Below, one piece after another: positions 1 to 10,762 of a stretch of 64,000 nt of DNA (within the stretch, counting starts at the first letter, position 1; each line of letters opens with the position of its first letter). This stretch comes from Diadema setosum (taxonomy: Eukaryota > Echinodermata > Echinoidea > Diadematoida > Diadematidae). The position numbers and the translations under genes were made by a program. The stretch spans positions 10,193,654-10,257,653 of the forward strand of contig NC_092685.1 of assembly GCF_964275005.1 (NCBI RefSeq). The letters run 5' to 3'. Below the pieces are notes generated by a model. It was not told the origin of the DNA and did not search any database. It worked only from the letters and a program-made list of their open reading frames with translations.

Positions 1-2
1 TT

Positions 3-394
3 TTAAAGGGTGTGTACAGTTCTGGTCGAGGTGAGGATTTAGCTTTTAACGTTTTGCGAGATATTCAGAAACCACTCTATGAGATGTCAAAGAGCATGCA
101 ATTCTAAAGGGTATCAAAAGTTTATTTGATGAAAATCGGTTTTGAAATGGCTGAGATATCCAAAAACAAGGTGAAACAAAGAGATCCTAATAAAGTTGTG
201 GCCTGTCGCCTTTTATTATTATCACTTTGTTGATATCTCAGCCAATTCAAAACCAATTTTCATCAAATACATGTTGAATCCTTCTTAAAATTACATGCTC
301 TTTCAAATTTCATAAGAGGTTTCTCATTATCTCACTTAGACATGTTCAAAACATGAATCCCTTAACTCAACCAGTACTGTACATTCCCTTTAAT
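3..394. repeat. TTAA-flanked palindromic MITE, copy 1
   Basis: A roughly 390 bp foldback element bounded by TTAA on both sides. The termini read TTAAAGGG and CCCTTTAA, and the two halves are near reverse complements; a GATGAAAATCGGTTTTGAAA segment in the left half is answered by a matching antisense segment in the right half. Two further copies lie at 12662-13055 and 40558-40942. TTAA target sites are typical of piggyBac-type transposition, so this is probably a non-autonomous derivative; no transposase is present. It sits downstream of the P450 gene. Confidence 0.8.
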
Positions 395-1104
395 ACAAAA
401 CCTTGGATATTCACAAGTGCTATCCCAAATATAGTACAGTAATAATGTCTATATCTCAGGAAGGGCAAATAGTACAGTTGTAGAAGGAAGTGATTGATAT
501 AAATTCTTGATACCAACTGATTTGAGGATGCACTGTTGTATTTTGAGGTAATTTGAATTGTACACTGCTTTGTGCAGAAGACTTGCCTGTGATGCATCTA
601 TTACATATATATTCGTGATGAAATTACCAGTAAATTGACTGCCATATACAGAATATAGGAACATAATGTACAGGGAACAATCAAGTACCTAGGACAAGTC
701 CCTTTCAGAGAGTTAGGCAAGCAAGCAAGTAATATGCCCTGCCTATCGTGCATATTTGACATGTCATTGAATTTGAACCAAAGATTTCAAGATAGAGATG
801 AGTACCTGTAGATTTTTATCTACTTTTACTAGGCCTTAACAGTTCCTTCTATTGGTACTTACTACTGTAATGGTCAGAATGTTTATGATTATGCTGAAAT
901 ACTTTTCTTTTACTCCCTCGTAAAATGTAGCATGATTTTATATTGTACTTTACACATTTGCAAGCCTGTAATACAGAGAGTAATGACAATGTTTCAAAAT
1001 GTGAAAGGCAGAGCTTACTAAACACTGCGTTGCAACTGGCTATCTGTGAATAATGGTAACTGTTTGTAAGCTATATGGCTACAAGTTGATTACTATTCGC
1101 TTCT
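395..1104. other. P450 3' flank, no gene seen
   Basis: AT-rich DNA directly downstream of the minus-strand P450 stop codon. It should contain the 3' UTR of that gene. I see no canonical AATAAA close to the stop on the minus strand and no open frame with coding character. Confidence 0.5.
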
Positions 1105-4100
1105 TCATTCGGAGTGCCTCGCCTCTGCGCAGATTTTGAAAGGGTAGGGACTGTGAGTAATGCCGGGCCGACCCCACCTGCCAAGAGGCCGCTCGCCTGG
1201 CGCCAAGGAGATCCTAAAGCGGTGGAAAATGTGAGTGAAGGCCAAATACAGCTCCATACGTGCAAGCTGCTCCCCAACGCAAACCCGGTGACCTGATAAA
1301 CAACAGAGGAGTTTCACAGAATATGTTGACCTTCTCAGAACAGCTATCGTAAAATGCTTCAATCAAACTTATTAATCATGTTACAGACAGGGGTGAGAGA
1401 GTTAAAAATGCTAGAAGTCGTATTAGATATAGTTTGAGTTTGAGTTTATTTTACTTCACCACGGGTCACTCACTTCAGCCAATGGCTGTTCTTCTGTGAG
1501 TCCGTGAAGTAAAAACCATACAATTACAAAATACAACATTTTGAGCATAATATAGGAGCACCATTGATTCCAAGACCCCCTTTAATCTGCGAGGCTTCAA
1601 ATTGACCAACACCAATATTTCCCCCCAGTGTCTTATTGCATTTTGTTTCAATGGATTCGTTTCCAGGATTAATGATATGAAAGCGATATGAAAATGTCTG
1701 CGATTCCATGCAAAATCAACAAATTCTTCCTCGAAATGACTGTAACAGTGGCTGCCGTTTCTGCGATCTTTTTTTTTTTTCTTCTTCCAGTCTTAGTTCC
1801 GTACTCGCCAATCAAAAGTATTACTGTATTATGGTTACTTTTTAGTTTCTGCCTTAATATGTGACCAAATTTTGCGTCTTGATGCAGCCACGTCGAAGAA
1901 CCGAGTTAGTGTACAGAGTTATGATAGTCAATGCTGGAAGAGGAATAATACTGATGTGAGACTTATTCTATGAGAGGGCAACTAACTTGGCATCAACATC
2001 GTGCCTGTGGGAATGGCGATGAATAAACGCATGGTAAAATCTCCTTATGGGAAACACTCTTGTTATTGCATTCCTTTATTTGTTTATTCAGTTGTTAAAA
2101 GAAACAGAGCAACGAGTGTCGTGATTTTTTTTTTTTTAACTACCTCTGCGAGTGTATACCTATTCAAAGAAGAGGCCACAGCAAATAATCCTGATCGATC
2201 GTGTTTTTAATCTCTTTTTATACAGAATCTGAATACACACACACACACACACTTACACGGTATATAAACATCTGAGAATATCTCGACTTCATTGACATTG
2301 TAGTTGCAAATTTAAGGATTAAAGACCATCTTAAATTGTGACTTTCAGAAGTAAAATTCTTTCAGGTGATTTTTTTTTTCCTGTCGAACCCAACGTTCTA
2401 CCGCCACGGAAGCCTTCAAAGATGCCGCATTCATTCTTTTTCTGTTTCTCTTCTGAATAAAGGTTATCTAGTCCATAGGAAATTGCGTAGGTACATCAAA
2501 TTCTACAACAGATTCATTTAATCCTATGATGCTTACCAATTGAAAATGGCATGAAGGCGTCGAGTCGCTTCAGTTTCCCGTCGTTGTCTAGGAACCGTTC
2601 GGGCTGAAATGTCTCTGGATCGCTCCATGCTTCTGGATCCATGTGCGATGCGTATATATTAGCCATGACCGTGGTCCCCAGCGGTAGGCGGCTACCGTTG
2701 GACAAAGTGACGTCACAGGTGGTTGCATGAGGAATGGCCACGGGAATGACGTTTCCCAGACGGAGAATCTCCTGAAGAACTGCCTTTGAGCGATAGAAAA
2801 TCAAAGCGTGTATTTATTTGATGCAAAACGGATTCATTATTGATGCTACTGTCAATTTCATCCTCATGACATTTTAACAATCAGTCACGCTGGTTGCGTA
2901 ACAAATACAACAGGCTTTATAAGTTCTGTCATATCAATTTTAATAACTCAAACATTTTTGAACGGATTTGGATGAAATCATAAGGAAAAGTGGATGACAC
3001 CAGGAGCAGACGATTAACTTTTAGCATGATCCGGATCACCGTCTGGCTCGAGGATTTATTTATTTATTTATGTATTTTTTTTTTGTGTGTGTGAAGGCTT
3101 TTATGAATATCTTTAAATGTAACAGTATCAATGTGGTTCCAAATCATAAGAGTATATTTTTATGGTCAAGGAATCTAATATTGCAGAGGTTATGAATGCA
3201 CAGCGTTGTATAGGATTACAGTATGGAATGGAAAACTGAATGTTCTTGAAAATGAGGTGCTTAGCGGAGGTCTGCGCTGTCCGAGTTCTTTTCTAGTTTG
3301 AACGTTCCACCCCCGGCGTTCCACGGCCGGCAAATGAAGCACGCGCCGATTTTTTTTTTCAATGTCACCATAGCCACTATAGTTGTTTGAATTGTTATCA
3401 CAATACATATGCTATATGATACTCATTACTGTTGTCATTATCTCCTCGATGAGATAGGAGAGTGTACGAGAATCTCATTCAAAGAGCTCCCTTCAATCAT
3501 CCCACCTTCCATGGTTCCTAGCATCGGTCTCCTTTAAAGCTTAGCAGAAATCGTTTTTATTATTCCCATGTATGTGTTTGTTATTATATTATCAAAGTTA
3601 CCATCGTACCTCCTGCGATTTTTGCAGGTCTTCGCAGATTACCGCGAAATTTAGTGCTTTTTTCATATTATTCACTTTTGCACGTTTTCTTTGTGTTATA
3701 TGTACACTCATGCTGCAGCACAATTACATTTTGGTAATGATCGTAGAATACATAATACCTGTGTGTACGGCAGACGATGTCGGTCTCCCCAAGATGGCAG
3801 GCGATCGATCCCCACCTGCGCGTCCATTTCCTCCTGCACCATCGCCTGTATCTCTGGATGACGAACCATGAACACCACGCCCCACATGACACCGGCGTGT
3901 GTCGTCTCCGCCCCGCCGATGAACAGGTCTGTGGCTACATACGTCACACTCTCACAGATATCATCATCATCATTACCATCGTCGTCTTCGGTCACACACT
4001 GTACATCGAGTTCAGACAACGCCCTATGTTCCCTTTCCCCGTGATTGTCCACAGAGTGGTTCATCTCGTTCTTGTCGTCGCATTCTGCCATGCATTTAGG

Positions 4101-7100
4101 TTTGATATCATCTGCCTGCGACGCACCTGATGATTTTCCGCCTTCAGCGATGAGACAAAAATCGACAAATCCCTGGGTCTTTCTACCAATCCCCCTCTGC
4201 CTCTCCCGAACCAGTGCCCTGACAAATTCGAAGATGCCAGCGAAGCCCTCGAGAACTGCTTTTTGTGACTTAAGGGGCAGGTGCCAGAGTATTGGAAAGA
4301 AGTTCACGGCACTAGCGCTTGAGAGGTAGTGAAAGAATCTGTCGGCCATTTGGAGTAGATGACGGAAGTCTTGATCATCGTAGGAGTAACTCTTCCCGAA
4401 GCATATAGAACAGATAACATTGCAGAGAGCCATCTGAACAACTCTTGAAATGTTGACTGGACGACCGCAGCTTGCTCCCAGAAGCGATATAACGTTTGCG
4501 ATGTCTCGTGTGATCATGGACTCGATGCCCGCATCAGATTGCATGAGATGCCGCATCATTTTCTGCCACACTTTTCGATGAAGCCGCCATTGTTGACCCG
4601 GCTGTTCGTTGGCGATACCTTTGGCAAAGGGGGATGAACAATATCAGATAGGATAATAAGCATTGGCTATCTTGCGAGTAATGCTTGACCTTCTCGACAT
4701 AATTATACATATGATAAGACAAAGTTGATTCATAATTATTTTCACCATTGCCATTATTGTTATCTTTATTGTTATTATTGCTCTGAGTAGGCCTACATTA
4801 CGTGTACTGTTATCATCGGAACCGTTCATTTTCAAGCAATAAGGATCCAGAAGGCATTCTAAACACATCCACGCACAACTTTGCTTTTCGTGCAACATTG
4901 TGCAAGGGATTGTAACATGATTTTGCCATAATTGTGCAGTTATGACAGGGCTCGACATTAACTTTTTTTTTTGTCTCTAGTGGCCCGTTTGGGCCAATAA
5001 AATCTTTACGTATGAAATTTTGGTGGCCCGCAAGAGAAGGATTGTACAGTGTATATGAAAATCTATTTTGAATTTTATCTGGCATACCCCATCGGACTAC
5101 TGAAAGAAAGCCGTTATGGAAATTTGGTAGCCCGACATCAATTTTTAGTGGTTCCGGACCATCGGGACACCGCTAATGTCGAGCCCTGGTTATAAACCAC
5201 TTCTTCCTCATGGAAAAGAAGCAGAAATATTGATCAAATAGAGCATTAATTGTTTTGCTTCATTCTCTAATCTTCTAAAGAGTAAGTTGGTTTTCCCGAT
5301 CGGAAGTAATAAATTGATAGAAAAAAGAGCATGGAGCAACCTCGACCATCGTTGACCTTGTTCAGCATCCATATGGGTCGGCCGTCGAAACTCGCAGCCT
5401 TGTTGACGAAGGCTTCTCTGATCACGTCGGCGCCGTTGAGAACGACCAGGGTCTGTCCACCAATCTTCAAGGAGAACACGTCCCCAAAGCGGGTCCCGAG
5501 GTTCAACAGACTTTGATGGAGCCGCCGACAATCGAGGAATGGAAGATATCCCAGAACTGGCACGCCAGTTGGACCCCAGGGAAAACGGCGTCTCCTTTTG
5601 GAGTATTTTGATATGGAGGATTTACTATCGTTAAAACCAGCATGATTCCTTTCATAAGCGGCTATATTGTAGAGATAGGTGGGTTGTCCTAAGTCAGACC
5701 TTTCCTCAAAATAATAAAACTGGAAACTTCTGGAAAATTATTACTGGTATAAAGGAGAAAACAATATTTCCAGTGAATTTATTCTGACCCGCAAAAAAAA
5801 AAAATAAATAAAAATAAACAATCCGTTATTCTCAGTAAAAAAGGGGATCGGATTCTCGAGTGCCATGGGGTTAGTTTTTCATTTCTTTTTTTTTCTTTTT
5901 TTTTTTAACTTTGAGGTATGTTACCATTAGATTTCATGCACGATATTGGGGGACATTCTTCAACCATGCAAACTTTCATGACGTTTGCAACAAAAAAAAA
6001 AAAAGAAAAAAAAAGGGATATACGACCTTTAGAGAGTTAGGAAAACAACTGATTATAACAGTAAATCATTATCATCAACATGGTATATTATATCCAATCA
6101 ATATTCTACCAAAACTCAGAACTAATTTTGTCAAAGAAAATAAGATTAAAACCGGCCTAATAACGTATAACCACATTGCATATTTCTCATTCTGTTCAGG
6201 TTGAATTCGCATCTCGACAGTTTTCGCAGGCACGTAACACAAACGGGTGGCGTCACTATCGAGATGCAACCTTCCGCAAGGATCACAGTCATGATGTCAC
6301 GGAGATCAAAAATATAACTCCACAAGCAGAAATATTAAGTCTGAACATGAAGTGTTGTCGTGATAAAAATATCTGTTAATATGTTATAAACAGCAGGTAA
6401 TTATTGCAAATACTTTGCTTGCAGCAGCATGATTTCCACGGACCAAACGGTAGTGGATAATTGAATAGTACCTTTTGTGAATAATTCTTGTTATTACAAC
6501 ATTGTCTATAAGATCGGCAATCTGTCTTAGCTAGAAATCAATCTTGTAGGTATAATGATAGAGCTCTGTAGTTCAAGTTGGCCAGGTTGGTGGTCGTGAA
6601 TACAGTACTACATGCACATGCAGCTAACATTCGTTTTTATTATGAGAACATTATGAGAACATGAATATTTCAATACTTAAATACATAAACCCCCTATACT
6701 GTTATGGAAGGGGAATCACCTTCGTTCCACCTCCATAAGACGCACACGCGGGTCGAGGTGACAGATACATGACTCTGGTACATACGATGTACTCAGTTTT
6801 CTTTTTTACTTCATGGACTGAAAAATTGGCAAATATTCCACTTATTAGTGTACATCAGACCGTTGATTCATTTCGATTATAAATATCATACGCAAAAGCC
6901 TTCTCGTGTGTGGTGTGTGTGTGTGTGGGGGGGGGGGAGGGACACATTCACAAACTTACAATACGTAGTACAATATGATACACAGTGAAGATGTAAGAGC
7001 GGATCGAGCAGTGACATATATACTACTATTGCACATAGCCATTCATACAACACGTGCATTGTTCCTATACTCATATTTCTCTTACTCTTTGGATTCAAAA

Positions 7101-10100
7101 TATGCTAATATTCCACCAAAGTGTGCACCAGATCGTTCGAATTTCAATTCTAAAAATGGAAAAGCTTCCACGTGTGGGAGGGGGACACACCCTCCCCGCA
7201 CCCTTAGGGCCTGTACCTCCATAAAACTTTGGGGCCCTACGCAGTGAAGACGCACACAAGGATCAAGAGGTCACAAGTCATATATAATACCACGATAGCC
7301 ATTTACATTTCCCCTGAAAATTCAGTTTTCTTACTGTTGACTGAAAAAAAAATTGCAATTTTTTTCCACCAAAATTGTGCACCAGATCGTTGCATTTCGA
7401 TTCTAAAAAGGCAAAAGCCCCCTCATCTAATGATGGCAGGTGGATATCCCCGAGTGGATGACCCGACCAACACACATCCCTTGCTCGGTCGATCGCTGCG
7501 CTCCCTCGCTTGCGTGAAGTCATTCTTTTTTTTTTTTTTTTCCAGCACAAGAGTATACACTAATAATTTCGCCTTCATTATTTCCGTCGATCGGGGTCAT
7601 TCCACGAGACCGACAACCACGAGTCATACGACCCACGATTTCGACACAAGGCAAATAAGGTCAACGAGTTCGACTCTAAGCAAACAAGGCCCATGAATTC
7701 GACACAAAGAAAAACAAAAACAAAAAAGGTCCACGAGTTCGACATTATATCACGGGTGTCGGTCTCGTTGGCCTTGTTTGCCTATAGTGTCGAACTCGTG
7801 GGCCTTGATTGCTTATTGTCGACCTCGTGTGCCTTGTTTGCCTAGGTCTGGATTCATGTGCCTTCTTTGCTTAGTGTCAAAGTCATGGGCCATGTGACTC
7901 GTGGGCTGTATAACTAGGGGGCTGCATGACTCATATAGGCTGCATGACTAATGGGCTGTATGACTCGTGGGATGTATGTCAAAGTCTTGACGTGCATCCC
8001 TTATAACCCCCCGCCCCCAACTCGTTACACAAAATCGCCGCTTCTGATCTCAAACAAAACCATCTCTTCAATACATCATTAGATATCATAAAATAATGAC
8101 TATAATATGCAAAATTGAAGTTCATACACGACAATATGATCATGTTTATATGCTTACAGGGGCGGATCTATAACCTTTTTTCCAAGGAGGGGGTTTCAGG
8201 GGCTGAGCTGGGTATTGCGAGGGAGCGTAGCGACCGAGCCCGAGCGAGCGAAGCGAGCGGGGGGGGGGGGGGGGGGGAGGGTGTATCCATAGGAGGGGGT
8301 ATCCCTCCTCCCACAGTAGGGAGATTTTTCATTTTTAGGGTTGCCGGCTTGCGATTTTAAGCATACTTGCATGCCCCTTTTTTCTGTTTTTTTTTCCCCA
8401 AATAATTTGGGGGGGGGGGGGGGGCTGCACACTGGAACACTTCTGTTTTGTTTCGTTGTTGTTGTTTGTTTGTTTGTTGTTGTTGTTGTTTTTTTTTTTT
8501 TGGGGGGGGGGCAAAATCTCGACGGGGGGCACATTCATTTGACGGTGTGAGATCCTCGGCGAGGGAGCGAAGAGACCGAGCCGGGGGGGGGGGGGGGGGT
8601 GTGGGAGGGGTAACACCCCCTCCCACGGTATAGGGTCTTTTTGTAAAAACGGAGTACAAAAATCGCGTTTATAGAGCATTTAAAAGCAATTTTCTAGGGA
8701 ATTACACAGTGGAAAGAATCATTGCGAAGGACTATGATTATAACATACGGGGTACGTTATTTTATGTAACGGTGTGAGATCCTCGGCGAGGGAGCGAAAT
8801 GACCGAGCGGGGGAGGAAGTGGGAGGGGAATACCCCTTCCCACGGTAGGGACTTTTTGTAAAAACAGAGTATAAAAGTCGCGTTTATAGAGCATTTAAAT
8901 CAAATTTCTAAGGAATTAAACATAGTAAAAAAATCACTGCGAAGGACTATGATCATAACTTATGCAAACTATTCATTTTACTTTAAGTGCGGACAGAGCG
9001 AGCGAGCCACTCTCACTTTGCCATTCGTCTGAAATGTATTCATAAAAGCTAAAACGTAATCGCATTGTTCGAGCAATAACAATTATTCTTATATCACTAG
9101 AAAGCATAGAAGAAAAGGAAAAATGTAGGGTTTACTAAAGTTATGTTCCACGGGGCACACTAGAGGACGCGAGGCTACCATCTTGATATACGCTAAATTT
9201 ACTCATAAGTAAATATTAGTGTAATAACAATGTATATTGTTAGTGTATTATAATTTTCGCTCCGTTAGGGACGAAAATTTTGCATTTTTGGTTATGAAAT
9301 TGACAACATTTAGACAAGAAAAGTGCCTTTATCTTCATTTTGGTCATAAAATAATTGATTGATTATTTGTTTGTTTTTGTTTGTTACTTGGCAGCCCAAG
9401 GAGCCGACCCCCCCCCCCCCCCCCCCCCGTAGATCCGCCACTGGCTTACAGTGACTTGTGTGTTTACAAGTACAATGTACGTACAAAGACTAACAGTAAA
9501 TGTCGAACTAAAGTACAGCGACCGTGAGCACTGGCTGAGTCATTAAATTACTTGTCCCATCCAACACACACACATTAGACAAGAAATAATTAACAGTGAT
9601 TAGTTCGATGCATTCATTAGTATAATATTGGTTGATAAATACAGGAATAATTCACCTCACTTAAAACATTCAGTTTCTTGTCTGGAAGCCAGGACAACGA
9701 TTCTATATTGCGCCACAAGAATCGACCAACTGTGATAGAAATACCAAACCCTTTAACTCATGCTACCTGTAATGTGCAACATCTGATTAAACAGAACCGT
9801 CATGTCAATACGCTTTGGAAGACGTCTTGATAAAAGATAATTGAATAAAAAGGTACGGTGGCATAAATTTGTCGATAACACTAATCACACTTTTTTTCGG
9901 GCGTAATATCAAATTCACCTATCATAGACAAAATCGAAGGGCAAAGGAAGACTTGCTTATGCATTAGATTAATTCTTTAGCGAACATCATAATTTATTAC
10001 CGATAGTTTTCAAAAGCAATAAAATACAATAACAAAACCAGTGTTTCTATAGTGTAATTTTTTGTTTTTGCCAGAGGCCAATATTATTCTCATAGATACA

Positions 10101-10318
10101 GTTTGTGCATGACCTTTAATAGTTTAATTAGTCGACTAGACGTCAATCTTTATATCGTGCAGCCGCAATGCAAAGTTCATGAACGTGGAGGGATGCGAAA
10201 TGATTAAACCATACCTGTAAGCATGGAGGCCTAACACAACGAGAAGGCACAGGAGAAGAATTAGCACCACTGGCGAGAAGTTGATCGTCTTGAAGCAAAG
10301 TGAAAAGATCAGTGACAT
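1105..10318 (-). CDS. cytochrome P450, CYP2 clan (five exons)
   Basis: Membrane-bound haem monooxygenase of clan 2 (CYP1/2/17/21 group); substrate unknown. Exons in transcript order: 10318-10215, 5729-5341, 4618-3759, 2783-2537, 1292-1105. All junctions are GT-AG and in phase, giving 595 codons. Residues 1-35 form a hydrophobic anchor (VVLILLLCLLVVLG). A basic then proline-rich hinge (SKRRRRFPWGPTG) leads into VPVLGYLPFL. Diagnostic motifs are the C-helix GQQWRLHRK, I-helix GGAETT (about 399-404), ExxR as EILR (456-459), PERF (512-515) and the haem loop FSIGHRVCVG with ligand Cys about 538, split by the last intron. NVICSICFGKSY resembles CYP1-type proteins. The protein is about 90 residues longer than usual, because of a segment between anchor and hinge and an acidic insertion at about 325-387. 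The exon 2 acceptor was chosen because it alone fits the phase of exon 1. Family below clan level is uncertain. Confidence 0.93.
1432..1508. repeat. short foldback in P450 intron 4
   Basis: An imperfect inverted repeat of about 75 bp. The left arm reads TTTTACTTCACC...ACTCAC and the right arm GTGAGTCCGTGAAGTAAAA, around an AGCCAATGGCT centre. It lies in the intron between the haem-loop exon and the preceding exon (1293-2536). The rest of that intron shows only A/T runs and a short CA repeat near 2235. Confidence 0.5.
2942..3297. repeat. degraded 'GGCGGAGGTCTG'-type repeat in P450 intron 3
   Basis: This part of intron 3 (2784-3758) carries the landmarks of the repeat seen more completely at 41542-42050: ACGGATTTGGATGAAA, then GATCCGGATCACCGTCTGG, and at the far end GCGGAGGTCTGCGCTGTCCG followed by TTTTCTAGTT. 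The middle is disturbed by poly-T and unrelated sequence, so it is an old or interrupted copy. Confidence 0.55.
4945..5188. repeat. MITE with CAGGGCTCGACATTA ends (hAT-like)
   Basis: A 244 bp element in P450 intron 2 (4619-5340). It starts CAGGGCTCGACATTAAC and ends with the near reverse complement GCTAATGTCGAGCCCTG. Flanking bases are GTTATGA on the left and GTTATAA on the right, consistent with a 7-8 bp target duplication with one change. CAG-starting ends and an 8 bp type duplication point to a hAT-derived non-autonomous element. Inside, a 'GTGGCCCG' motif recurs three times in slightly varied form. Confidence 0.7.
6730..7455 (+). repeat. three diverged tandem copies of a ~245 bp unit
   Basis: Three related blocks (about 6735-6935, 6985-7200 and 7235-7450) share in order a GAYGCACAC or related start, a 'CAGTTTTCTTACT' stretch, a TTCCAC...GTGCACCAGATCGTT core, TTTCGATTCTAAA and GCAAAAGCC, followed by a G-rich or C-rich tail. 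The middle block has the longest G-rich tail. Divergence between copies is high (roughly a quarter of positions by eye), so this is an old array. Confidence 0.6.
7585..7985. repeat. inverted arrays of a ~30 bp unit
   Basis: The left half repeats CACGAGTTCGAC or CACGATTTCGACAC with AAGGCAAA-type linkers. The right half repeats the reverse complement, GTGTCGAACTCGTGGGCCTT with TTGCCTA linkers, so the whole could fold into a long stem. Beyond it, at about 7890-7985, a related shorter unit (GACTCGTGGGCTGTAT) is repeated five times. No coding potential is evident. Confidence 0.65.
8157..9443. mobile_element. hAT-like non-autonomous element (1.29 kb)
   Basis: The left end is CAGGGGCGGATCTA and the right end is TAGATCCGCCACTG, a 14 bp inverted repeat with one mismatch. 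GCTTACAG occurs at both borders (8152-8159 and 9444-9451). If the left CAG belongs to the target copy this is an 8 bp duplication with a central TA, as hAT-family elements make; otherwise only GCTTA is duplicated. The interior is non-coding and holds long G or C runs and an internal tandem duplication (8546-8985). It lies in intron 1 of the P450 gene. No transposase remains. Confidence 0.7.
8546..8985 (+). repeat. internal ~227 bp tandem duplication in the hAT-like element
   Basis: Two copies begin GTGTGAGATCCTCGGCGAG at about 8546 and 8773. Each runs through GCGTTTATAGAGCATTTAAA and GCGAAGGACTATGAT. The module GCGAGGGAGCG occurs at 8559 and 8786, and a third, partial copy at 8217 starts the element's G-rich part. 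Confidence 0.75.
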
Positions 10319-10680
10319 GTTGACTAGTAATTTAGTCGATAGTCATCGGGCTGACCACGATTTCTGATCAGATGAAAAGGCAAAAGGCTAGCTGTCTGAG
10401 ATTGGATGTAGCTACGGAAGAAAATTATTCTGTAGTCGCTTCACATGTGTTTGAATACCAGTGTGACGAAACAAGACAGTCGTAATGCCAAGAAGTTCTA
10501 ATTCCCTTTTGGCTGAGAGTTACTGCCTGCACAGCTGACCTCATTTTTTAACGTTCATAAAATTTAGAGCATGCGTGACCATCGGAGCCTCTTTAACTGA
10601 GGCGAGGAGAAAATTTGACATTCTCCGTTGGTGGGATGAACAAGACACCAAGTCTCAAGCAGAAAGTGATATTGTGCTTG

Positions 10681-10762
10681 TTACACACACACAGACAGAC
10701 ACATACACACACACACACACACGCACAGACACACACACATACACACACACACACACACACTA
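10681..10762. repeat. (CA)n microsatellite
   Basis: An interrupted CA/ACAG dinucleotide array, 360 bp upstream of the P450 start codon. Confidence 0.9.

Larger units (their letters stand above)
5730..10214. other. P450 intron 1, repeat-rich, no internal gene
   Basis: A 4.5 kb intron separating the membrane-anchor exon from the rest of the enzyme. It holds the diverged tandem repeat at 6730-7455, the inverted short-unit arrays at 7585-7985 and the hAT-like element at 8157-9443. Open frames of up to 155 codons inside it overlap repeats and homopolymers and are not credible genes. The parts 5760-6720 and 9460-10200 show nothing beyond A/T runs. Confidence 0.7.

Noticed and set aside
5208-5340. 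Continuation of P450 exon 2 past 5341
   Set aside because: The GT at 5340 gives phase 1 matching the acceptor before GIANEQPG, and the continuation loses all P450 similarity.
7229-7696. 155-codon plus-strand open frame in P450 intron 1
   Set aside because: It runs through the tandem repeat, a poly-T run and the start of the CACGAGTTCGAC array; its length comes from repeats and it has no domain.
8196-8679. Several proline- or glycine-rich open frames of 80-115 codons
   Set aside because: They are translations of G and C homopolymers inside the hAT-like element.
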